Source of the DNA: JBFJWU01 sp041623475 [NCBI: bacterium]
GTDB taxonomy: Bacteria > J088
NCBI GenBank assembly: GCA_041623475.1
Contig: JBFJWU010000233.1
Span: 1-5,734 of the forward strand
DNA: 5,734 bases
Direction: 5' to 3'
Shown here: in pieces, positions 1 through 5,734 of the stretch
How the letters are laid out: each line of letters opens with the position of its first letter
Position numbering within the stretch: the stretch's first letter is position 1
Notes under the pieces: generated by a model
Databases searched by the model: none
What the model was told of the DNA's origin: nothing
Seen by the model: the letters and a program-made list of their open reading frames with translations, nothing else
Position numbers and translations under genes: made by a program

Positions 1-1342
1 ATCCGGGTTTCACCGTCGGAACACGGTTGGCCGCAAACAAGTCCCGCGGGATAACCGTCAGGGGATCCGTAAAATATTCGACCTGGCTGGCCCCTGCCGC
101 CACGTGAATCTGCCCCATTACATTCGCTGATTCTGTCAGCGCCTCGATGATCGGACTGGTCAGGGGATAGTTAAGTTCCGGGAATCCGTCACGATCGACC
201 CCGGCCTTGCCGCCATTGTCGTTGTCGATCAACCCGTCACCCAGAACCGATGCAAAGAGCGCAATATTTGCCAGCGTTTGCATCTGGGACACATGCTGTC
301 TGCCAATTCCGGGCAACAGGCCGGCTACACCAGCCGGATATACGGGGCCACATTCAATAATGAAACCGACACGATCGGGACCGCGATCATAGAAATGATC
401 GCAGGCCACGGACTGCGGCGCGCCGTAGTAACCGTGAACCGGTTCCGGATATCGGCCGGCGACTGCAACCACGGGGTGCAGGAACGTCCTTAGTCCAATC
501 CGGCTCGCAGGATCAGGTGCCCCCGATCGAATCAGGATCGCCGGGGATCCAATCGCACCAGCCGCCAGGACAAAACGACGCGCCCGAACGTGCAGTCGGC
601 GACCAGTCGGCGCACGCCCCGGGCTGTCCAGCAGCGTACACTCGGCGGCCCGGACCGCCCCACCCGACATGGTCAATCGCTCGACCCGGCAGCGACTGAC
701 AACCATTGCCCCACTACGGATCGCATCGGGCAGGTAGGTCAGTAGCATGCTCTGCTTTGCATCCACAGGACACCCCAGGCCACAGGCACCTGTCTCGGCG
801 CACCCGGCAACATTCCTGTATGTCGGCGCCACATCCAGGTTAATCGCCCGCGCCCCCTCGTACAACAGCCGGTTATTGCGATTCATTGACTCCACCGAAA
901 CCTGGTGAATATTCAATCGCTCCTCAATCTGGTCAAACAACGGGTCCAGTCCGGCTCGCTCGATCCCGTCTACGTCAAATTCCCGCTGCCAGCGATCCAG
1001 GACCCGATCAGGGGTGCGGAAACTGGTTGTATAGTTGATGACGGTTGTGCCACCGACGGCACGCCCCTGAAGCACCGCAACATGGCCATTGGTCGTCGTA
1101 CGGCCACCCGCCCCCTGGTAAAGGTTCTGGTAGGCCTCGACTTCGCGGATCCGAAACCGCGGACTCGTGTAATAACCACCTTCTTCAAGCACGACCACCT
1201 GGTAACCGGCAGCCTGCAGAACGGCGGCGGCCACCGCGCCACCTGCACCTGAACCGACGATACAAACGTCGGCATCAATTGATCCATCATAGGGCAAGGC
1301 CTGCCCCTCAAAAATACCGGCAGCAACCGGAATCTGCCTCAC
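1..1342 (-). CDS. GMC-family FAD-dependent oxidoreductase, large subunit of a putative periplasmic dehydrogenase (partial, C-terminus cut by left edge)
   Basis: I translated this frame by hand and found it open for 447 codons from a GTG at 1342 to the left edge with no stop. An N-terminal FAD-binding Rossmann motif is visible: GSGAGG at residues 30-35, then an acidic strand end at E53-E54. The GMC-type stretch GRAVGGTTVIN lies near residues 93-103, and a good match to the second GMC signature, AGAIGSPAILIRSG, at 261-274. C181, C187 and C191 (C-x5-C-x3-C, followed by P-x2-A-K) resemble the Fe-S cysteine segment of FAD-glucose dehydrogenase large subunits. Family members usually run about 500-570 residues, so the last 60-120 residues, including the catalytic His/Asn region, are missing. 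The GTG overlaps the stop of the upstream Tat-signal gene (GTGA), there is no Shine-Dalgarno, and no nearby in-frame ATG precedes the FAD motif, so coupled initiation at this GTG is the best start. It has no signal peptide and probably leaves the cytoplasm with its Tat-bearing partner. The role, alcohol or sugar oxidation passing electrons to a cytochrome, is inferred from the family. The substrate is unknown. Confidence 0.9.
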   Translation of the reverse strand, partial: MRQIPVAAGIFEGQALPYDGSIDADVCIVGSGAGGAVAAAVLQAAGYQVVVLEEGGYYTSPRFRIREVEAYQNLYQGAGGRTTTNGHVAVLQGRAVGGTTVINYTTSFRTPDRVLDRWQREFDVDGIERAGLDPLFDQIEERLNIHQVSVESMNRNNRLLYEGARAINLDVAPTYRNVAGCAETGACGLGCPVDAKQSMLLTYLPDAIRSGAMVVSRCRVERLTMSGGAVRAAECTLLDSPGRAPTGRRLHVRARRFVLAAGAIGSPAILIRSGAPDPASRIGLRTFLHPVVAVAGRYPEPVHGYYGAPQSVACDHFYDRGPDRVGFIIECGPVYPAGVAGLLPGIGRQHVSQMQTLANIALFASVLGDGLIDNDNGGKAGVDRDGFPELNYPLTSPIIEALTESANVMGQIHVAAGASQVEYFTDPLTVIPRDLFAANRVPTVKPG

Positions 1343-1974
1343 GTCGGCCAGCCGATCGATGTTGCAGAAAGTTGTCCGTACCGACCCGGGTCCGCAACCT
1401 CTGGCTTATTTATCAGGGGACCGGGATAGCCGATGGTCCTGGCGGCATCCAGTTTGCAGTAATAAAACGCAACGCATGCCCGCCGCAGACCGTGATACGC
1501 GAGATTAAGTACCGCTATTCGCGAATCTCGCCAACGCAGTAGTGCCTGATCCTGCTGCGCTGCCGCCAGTTGTGTAAAAGGGGAACTGGAACCGCGAGTC
1601 GTGAAGCCCAGCAAACCGTTTTCCAGACCTCGCAGAACCAGGTCGAAGCCAGTCGCGGCGGACGGTGGTGCAAAATCGAGACTGGCGTCGACAAAAAATG
1701 CCGTTTCCTGCGCCTTGCCTGGTCCGATCAGCAACATACGGTCTGCGACCGCCGCCAGGACGGAAACGCCGACAGCTGACAGATACCGTGTCCGCTCACT
1801 GCCAGGTATCAGCCGACCCGATCTGGCGGCCAGTCCGCCGCCAGCCACAGCAGTCATCGCTGCCGCCCCGCCGAACCAGACCAACAGGCTTCGCCTGGTC
1901 AATCCGGACTCCGCAACGATTGTGGCCATCGAATCGTGATTCATTGCGTTGACTATATCAGTCGCCGCAGTCAC
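1339..1974 (-). CDS. Tat-signal protein resembling gluconate 2-dehydrogenase subunit 3 (small subunit)
   Basis: This 211-residue protein has a twin-arginine signal: TRRSLL at residues 26-31, a hydrophobic h-region at about 30-50, and a small-residue stretch (GGGLAA) near 45-50. No clear AxA site is visible, so the cleavage point is uncertain. The mature part resembles gluconate dehydrogenase subunit 3: a helix with VLAAVADRM at 72-80, an FFVDASLDF segment at 93-101, a QLAAAQQDQALL helix at 135-146, and the C-terminal GYPGP at 182-186. It has no visible cofactor motif. In that family the small subunit supports assembly and Tat export of the FAD subunit, which fits the GMC gene directly downstream. 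The GTG start at 1974 overlaps the glycosyltransferase stop by four bases (GTGA). Internal ATGs at 1944 (M11) and 1929 (M16) are alternatives and would leave a more usual short n-region. Neither candidate has a clear Shine-Dalgarno. The Tat call is strong; the subunit-3 family call is by pattern only. Confidence 0.82.
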   Translation of the reverse strand: MTAATDIVNAMNHDSMATIVAESGLTRRSLLVWFGGAAAMTAVAGGGLAARSGRLIPGSERTRYLSAVGVSVLAAVADRMLLIGPGKAQETAFFVDASLDFAPPSAATGFDLVLRGLENGLLGFTTRGSSSPFTQLAAAQQDQALLRWRDSRIAVLNLAYHGLRRACVAFYYCKLDAARTIGYPGPLINKPEVADPGRYGQLSATSIGWPT

Positions 1975-3215
1975 CCGCTGTTACGATCAAGACCTCGGTA
2001 AATTGCCAGCAAACGATCAGCGCTGTCTGAATTCGGTACTGGCAGTGACATTCTTTCCAGCAGATCGACTGCCGCGATCTCCACAGGTTGTGATTCGTAA
2101 TAGTTGTCGCGCAGAAAATGGACCAGTTTCCGCACTGTAAACGGTTTCAACCATTGCATGATCCGGTGGCGAAATCCGTGCTCAGTTGCGACATTACTGC
2201 GAATCTCCTCGAGCCGAATCGCAATTTCCTGCTCCTCCAGAAACGCAAGAACACCCTCGCCCAATCCCTCACAGTTGAACTCTGTGTGCCAGGTTGTCAC
2301 CACACGCAGCAATGCGCTGATGTCGGCAAAAACGTCCGGTGCGTAGGCGGGCCAAACACCGTCGCCGACGGCCAGATCGGACATTGCACGGCCGGTACCA
2401 AATGGCACCCGTCGTGATTCCCTGGCTGAGGGAAACACACAGGTCCCGGAGATATTCCCGAAACCTCCAAGAAGCATAACTTTCTGCAGGAAATAGAAAT
2501 CTTCGGCCCCTTTGCGACGATTCATACCGCCCTGCTCAAGGTAGACACCTGCCCGCACGGCCATTGCTGAACCGACCGTATGAAATGCCCAGGGATAACC
2601 AGCCCACCGCAGTCCGGCGACGTAATACCTGAGAAACAATTCGTATTGGCTGATTCGCGACCGCACGCTGTCATCCAGTTCGTCGAGGTTGTGCTCAAAA
2701 TAGATCGCGGCGCCTGGTGCGCCAGGATTTCGACTGAACCAATCGACGATTGTTCCCACGTACGACTCGTCAACCAGGCAATCTGCATCCAGGCAGACAA
2801 TCGGGGCAGTCAGGCTTCCGTGCTCTGAAAATGACCGCCAGGCCGCGTCCATTGCGATCTTTCTGGCCAGCCCGACCCCGGCGTGACGCACCGGCATTCG
2901 GGCAGCACAAACGGCCAGTTCAACATGTGGCCAATTCTGCTGACCCGTCCACTTGATCAATTCACGAGCGGCATTTTCGTATTGCATGACCAGTTTCGGA
3001 TCGGCATCCTGGCTGTCGTTCACACAGACAATCAACGATGTCGGAATCTGCGCTGCCTCAGCGGCGAGGGCGACCGATTCCACAGTCGACCTCAGATCCT
3101 GCTCCCGGCGGGCAGGTACCGTAATTGCCAGTTGTGCGTCGCCACGAGCAGGCGGACCGCTCAACCAGTGATCGGGGACGGCAAATGTGTAGCGGGGTGC
3201 GTTCAATTTCGGCAA
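1971..3215 (-). CDS. family 2 glycosyltransferase (GT-A fold), cytosolic
   Basis: This 414-residue protein has the GT-A plan. An N-terminal strand and helix ITVPARREQDLRSTVESV (31-48) begins the nucleotide-sugar domain. A conserved VGLARKIAMDAA helix lies at 114-125. The metal-binding DxD is D143-A-D145 within LDADCL. The acceptor-side GAEDFYFLQK at 236-245 carries the ED (238-239) expected of the catalytic base region. RRVPFGTG follows at 268-275, and a helical C-terminal extension runs from about 295 to 414. No signal peptide or membrane helix is evident, so it is probably cytosolic or peripheral. It would transfer a sugar from a nucleotide donor; donor and acceptor cannot be told. The start is a TTG at 3215 without a good Shine-Dalgarno. 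The frame is open upstream to a TGA at about 3264-3266 but contains no ATG, GTG or other TTG. A second TTG at 3206 is possible. It is the first gene of the three-gene operon, and its TGA overlaps the next gene's GTG. Confidence 0.88.
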   Translation of the reverse strand: MPKLNAPRYTFAVPDHWLSGPPARGDAQLAITVPARREQDLRSTVESVALAAEAAQIPTSLIVCVNDSQDADPKLVMQYENAARELIKWTGQQNWPHVELAVCAARMPVRHAGVGLARKIAMDAAWRSFSEHGSLTAPIVCLDADCLVDESYVGTIVDWFSRNPGAPGAAIYFEHNLDELDDSVRSRISQYELFLRYYVAGLRWAGYPWAFHTVGSAMAVRAGVYLEQGGMNRRKGAEDFYFLQKVMLLGGFGNISGTCVFPSARESRRVPFGTGRAMSDLAVGDGVWPAYAPDVFADISALLRVVTTWHTEFNCEGLGEGVLAFLEEQEIAIRLEEIRSNVATEHGFRHRIMQWLKPFTVRKLVHFLRDNYYESQPVEIAAVDLLERMSLPVPNSDSADRLLAIYRGLDRNSG

Positions 3216-3218
3216 ATC

Positions 3219-3245
3219 TTGACTTTGTATTCCGGATCTTATAAT
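3219..3245 (+). promoter_or_regulatory. candidate sigma70 promoter for miaE
   Basis: A near-consensus -35 TTGACT (3219-3224) and a perfect -10 TATAAT (3240-3245) flank a 15-base spacer, two bases shorter than optimal. Transcription would begin around 3251-3252, leaving a leader of about 36 bases that holds the AAGGAG ribosome site. The -35 box begins four bases from the divergent glycosyltransferase start codon. The good hexamers and the position make this plausible; the short spacer lowers certainty and might imply activator help. Confidence 0.5.
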
Positions 3246-3267
3246 AAGGGCTCTGTTGTTCGATCAA
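3238..3267 (-). promoter_or_regulatory. candidate sigma70 promoter for the glycosyltransferase-Tat-GMC operon
   Basis: On the minus strand a TTGATC (-35, 3267-3262) and TATAAG (-10, 3243-3238) are separated by 18 bases. The -10 matches consensus at five of six positions and the -35 at four. Transcription would start near 3231, giving a leader of roughly 16 bases before the TTG at 3215, with no clear Shine-Dalgarno. The -10 box overlaps that of the divergent miaE promoter. This is prediction by eye only. Confidence 0.35.
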
Positions 3268-3269
3268 CC

Positions 3270-3275
3270 AAGGAG
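3270..3275 (+). promoter_or_regulatory. ribosome binding site of miaE
   Basis: AAGGAG lies 12 bases before the ATG at 3288, a somewhat long spacer. An in-frame TTG at 3279 sits only three bases away, too close for normal initiation. The site therefore favours the ATG, and it argues against reading the long open frame that extends upstream into the glycosyltransferase region. Confidence 0.55.
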
Positions 3276-3287
3276 CCATTGCAGACC

Positions 3288-3872
3288 ATGGTAAAACTGC
3301 GCGCAGACCTGACCTGGCATACACCGGCCGAATGGGCGGAGGCCGCGATTTCTGATTTCCCGCTGTTTTTGCAGGAACACGCGAACATGGAACGCAAGGC
3401 ATCAGCCCAGGCCATGAGTTTTGTTGTCAAGTATCCCGACCGTAACGAAATAATCCCGACGATGATCGAAATTGCCATGGAGGAATTGGAGCATTTCCAG
3501 CAAGTGTACGAGCGAATGTCTGCAATGGGAATCCCGCTGATGACCGACGCCCCCGACCCCTACATAAATGAGCTGATCGGGCTTTGCCGACACGGTCGTG
3601 AAGAGCGTTTTGTTGACCGGATGATTGTAGCGTCGGTTGTCGAAACCCGGGGCGCGGAACGGTTTCGGTTGGTATCAGAAGCGCTGAACGATACAGAGTG
3701 GAAGAAATTTTATCGCGACCTGTGGGCCAGTGAGGCACGACACGGAAACGTGTTTGTCGAGATGTTACTGCATTATTACGACGCCGAAACCATCAATGAA
3801 CGACTTGACCAGATGATGTCCGAAGAAGGAAGAATTGCCGCTGCATTGGAATGGCGGCCATCGTTGCACTGA
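3288..3872 (+). CDS. miaE: MiaE, tRNA 2-methylthio-N6-isopentenyladenosine(37) hydroxylase
   Basis: MiaE is an O2-dependent non-haem diiron monooxygenase that hydroxylates the isopentenyl group of ms2i6A at position 37 of tRNAs reading U-starting codons, giving ms2io6A; it acts in the cytosol after MiaA and MiaB. The 194-residue product is an all-helical ferritin-like protein with a complete set of candidate iron ligands: E35 (in HANMERKA), E66 and H69 (EELEHF), E119 (VVETRGAERF), and E149 and H152 (SEARHGN). This is the E...ExxH...E...ExxH pattern. The length fits the shorter bacterial MiaE form; the Salmonella protein is longer. I chose the ATG at 3288 because AAGGAG lies upstream and the family begins at about this point. 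The open frame continues upstream to 2883, but that part is antisense to the glycosyltransferase. The gene has its own predicted promoter and is transcribed away from the operon to its left. Confidence 0.93.
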   Translation: MVKLRADLTWHTPAEWAEAAISDFPLFLQEHANMERKASAQAMSFVVKYPDRNEIIPTMIEIAMEELEHFQQVYERMSAMGIPLMTDAPDPYINELIGLCRHGREERFVDRMIVASVVETRGAERFRLVSEALNDTEWKKFYRDLWASEARHGNVFVEMLLHYYDAETINERLDQMMSEEGRIAAALEWRPSLH

Positions 3873-3887
3873 CCGGCAACGGTTCCG

Positions 3888-5734
3888 TCAAAAGCGTGCT
3901 TCGGCAACCAGCTTGATGGTCAAAGGCTGGTTCAATTTGAAACCGCCGGGGGTTCGCTTGCGATTCAGTTCGGGAGATCGGTAACGTCGATCGGAGAGGT
4001 TTCGGCCAATAACCCCGACCGAAAACTGCTCGGTTGCCTGGTAATAGGCTGTCGCGTTAAGCAGCGTAACCCCGGCCAGGCCATCTCGCGTGCCAATGTA
4101 CTGGACCCAGGGTGTCATTTCGAGGACATCTTTTATCGGTCGGATCGTCAAACTGCCCGATGCCGTAAAACGGGCAATGTCATCGACATACAGCGAGAAT
4201 TCTCCATTCGCGTCTTCGCGAAACGCTTCCTGAAATCCGGCACTGACATGGACATCGACGGCACGATTTGGCAGATACCGACCACTGAACTCGACCCCAC
4301 GGACCTGTAATCTCCGGTCAACATTGATCGCGTCAATTATCGGGTCTTCATCGACATTCCAGTTGATCTCATCCTGGGTGATGTTCAAAAACAGGTTTGT
4401 GCGGACGCTCAGTGTCTTGATCGGCCGGGCATCAAATGCGACCTCAACGGTATCGATGATCTCCGGATTCAAGTTAGGATCACCCTGCTGCCCGCCAAGG
4501 TTCGCTTCGGTAAACAGGTTGGTGATTCCGGGCAACCGGAAAGCCCGCCCATACAACGCCTTCGCGGTCAACTGATCAATCATCCGGTAGACGACTGCAA
4601 CGCGCGGATTGAACGTGTTCTTTACCGACGGGTCCGTCACACTGAATGGAGGCCGGTCAACATCGAACCTGCTGAAGCGGATCCCGGCGATGAACTTCAA
4701 GTCATCCGTGGCAGCTGCATCAACCTGAAGATACGTATTTGTATCCCGCAGTCCGAGGGACGAATCGATCGGGCTTTGGACTTCAGATGCCACAAATCCG
4801 GCGTCGGAATCATATCCGACAATAATCTCGTCCAGCGTGTATTCAGAATGGGACACCCCCGCAACAAGACCGAACCAATCCCGCTGGTAGCCAAGATTCA
4901 GTGATGGGCGATATGTTGATGTACGGGCATCGGCAAAATGTGTTTCAAACAGATACGGTGCTGTGGCCCTCAGGACGGATTCGGGAATGCTTTGATCGGC
5001 AAAAACAGAGAACGGGCCGATGTTCCACCTGAAAATCGTCTTTGAATAGGTAAAATCGGCGTCCAGTTGCAACGAGTCCCGCTGCCAGGCCCACCGGGCA
5101 TTTGCAAACAGTTCCTGGTGGTCGTTCGGCGACGGGACCGCCCGTTCCCAGGGGAATGCCCCCATCTTTCCCTTGCGCTGCCAGAAATATCCGGCGCGCA
5201 GACCGACCGTAGAATCTCCGATTGCCTGGTCCGCCTGCAGCAACATCGAAAAGTCTGTTTCGTACCGAGGGAATGAAAAACCTACCCCCTCCTCGTCTCG
5301 AGGCACCCTGCCCGTGTATTCGGCCGGCCGTAAGAATTGTCCGCTGAGACGGGCATACCCGTCGTCCCATTTCCACGCGCCATCTGCCCGAATATCGGCA
5401 TATCCATTGCTACCGTCATTTGTGTATCCGCCGATTGCGGCAACATTCAGCTCGGATTCCTCTGGAATTCTTGTAAAGACATGAATTACGCCCGCGTACG
5501 CGTTGGTTCCATACAACACCGCGCCAGGCCCGCGGATAATCTCGATACGGCCAATAGCTGTGATCGGCATGAATTCCAGGAATACATGCATATTGCTGAT
5601 TTCATAGACGGGTACCCCGTCAACCAGAAAAAGGATTTGCGTATTGGTCAGGACTTGCTGCAGACCTCGCATGTTGACGTTGGTAAATCCAAAGTAATTT
5701 TCGACTAGCTCTGTATTGGCTACGTGTTCGAGGA
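3888..5734 (-). CDS. TonB-dependent outer-membrane receptor (partial, N-terminus beyond right edge)
   Basis: The frame is open from the right edge to a TGA at 3888-3890, giving 614 visible residues. The first 90 or so are plug domain: NYFGFTNVNMRG, then LFLVDGVPVYE, then the typical IEIIRGPGAVLYG (visible residues 63-75), followed by GVIHVFTR. The rest is a 22-strand-type beta barrel of alternating aromatic and polar residues. It includes the conserved NPRVAVVYR (about 375-383), ALYGRAFRLPG (392-402) and GDPNLNPE (417-424). The chain ends in RF, the C-terminal aromatic expected for outer-membrane insertion. The signal peptide, TonB box and first part of the plug, probably 60-120 residues, are outside the window. 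An internal ATG at 5672 lies in the middle of the plug and is not the true start. Such receptors take up iron chelates, cobalamin, sugars or other large solutes using TonB energy; nothing visible fixes the ligand. It is convergent with miaE across 15 bases, so its promoter is outside the window. Confidence 0.93.
   Translation of the reverse strand, partial: LEHVANTELVENYFGFTNVNMRGLQQVLTNTQILFLVDGVPVYEISNMHVFLEFMPITAIGRIEIIRGPGAVLYGTNAYAGVIHVFTRIPEESELNVAAIGGYTNDGSNGYADIRADGAWKWDDGYARLSGQFLRPAEYTGRVPRDEEGVGFSFPRYETDFSMLLQADQAIGDSTVGLRAGYFWQRKGKMGAFPWERAVPSPNDHQELFANARWAWQRDSLQLDADFTYSKTIFRWNIGPFSVFADQSIPESVLRATAPYLFETHFADARTSTYRPSLNLGYQRDWFGLVAGVSHSEYTLDEIIVGYDSDAGFVASEVQSPIDSSLGLRDTNTYLQVDAAATDDLKFIAGIRFSRFDVDRPPFSVTDPSVKNTFNPRVAVVYRMIDQLTAKALYGRAFRLPGITNLFTEANLGGQQGDPNLNPEIIDTVEVAFDARPIKTLSVRTNLFLNITQDEINWNVDEDPIIDAINVDRRLQVRGVEFSGRYLPNRAVDVHVSAGFQEAFREDANGEFSLYVDDIARFTASGSLTIRPIKDVLEMTPWVQYIGTRDGLAGVTLLNATAYYQATEQFSVGVIGRNLSDRRYRSPELNRKRTPGGFKLNQPLTIKLVAEARF

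Noticed and set aside
905-1542. Overlapping plus-strand open frames of 115 and 165 residues, and a minus-strand frame of 118 residues at 970-1326
   Set aside because: They are rich in R, P and H, show no family motifs, and lie over the GMC gene, whose minus-strand frame carries clear FAD and GMC motifs.
1-3215. The operon as a mycofactocin cluster (GT2 plus GMC)
   Set aside because: No precursor peptide, radical SAM or other mycofactocin gene is present. The small subunit and the host type point to a gluconate/glucose dehydrogenase-like complex.
2883-3287. In-frame upstream extension of miaE to 329 residues
   Set aside because: The added part is antisense to the well-supported glycosyltransferase and has no MiaE-like character. 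The ribosome site and predicted promoter both lie just before the ATG at 3288.
3871-3884. Small hairpin (ACCG-GCAA-CGGT) as an intrinsic terminator
   Set aside because: The stem is only four base pairs plus one wobble, with no T-run on either side, so it does not support a terminator call.
4945-5376. Minus-strand 143-residue frame inside the receptor gene
   Set aside because: It is a shifted-frame shadow of the TonB-dependent receptor; the receptor frame is unbroken with conserved barrel motifs.
5337-5708. Plus-strand 123-residue frame opposite the receptor plug
   Set aside because: It is antisense to conserved plug motifs and has no signal or recognisable domain.

Overview
The window reads as a compact stretch of a proteobacterial chromosome, probably gammaproteobacterial. 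This is inferred from a MiaE-type tRNA hydroxylase, a TonB-dependent outer-membrane receptor (so a Gram-negative envelope) and a Tat-exported redox subunit. Coding density is very high: five genes cover almost everything. The only non-coding stretches are a 72-bp divergent promoter region (3216-3287) and a 15-bp gap between two convergent genes (3873-3887). No RNA gene, mobile element, CRISPR array or long repeat was found by eye.

Left part, 1-3215, minus strand: a tight three-gene operon read right to left. It encodes a family 2 (GT-A fold) glycosyltransferase, then a small Tat-signal protein resembling subunit 3 of gluconate 2-dehydrogenase, then a GMC-family FAD oxidoreductase cut by the left edge. 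Both junctions are 4-base GTGA overlaps and all three genes have non-ATG starts, which suggests translational coupling. The small and large redox subunits look like a periplasmic dehydrogenase pair related to gluconate or FAD-glucose dehydrogenases, with the large subunit lacking its own signal peptide. A glycosyltransferase fused translationally to such a pair is the most unusual feature of the window.

Middle, 3216-3872: a divergent promoter region, in which the two predicted -10 boxes overlap, separates this operon from miaE on the plus strand. MiaE is the O2-dependent diiron enzyme that hydroxylates ms2i6A37 in tRNA, and all six expected iron ligands are visible.

Right part, 3888-5734, minus strand: a TonB-dependent receptor convergent with miaE. 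Its barrel and most of its plug are present, but the N-terminus (signal peptide, TonB box) lies beyond the right edge. Its substrate cannot be read from the sequence.

Whether the operon, miaE and the receptor cooperate is not shown; only the three operon genes have clear physical coupling.
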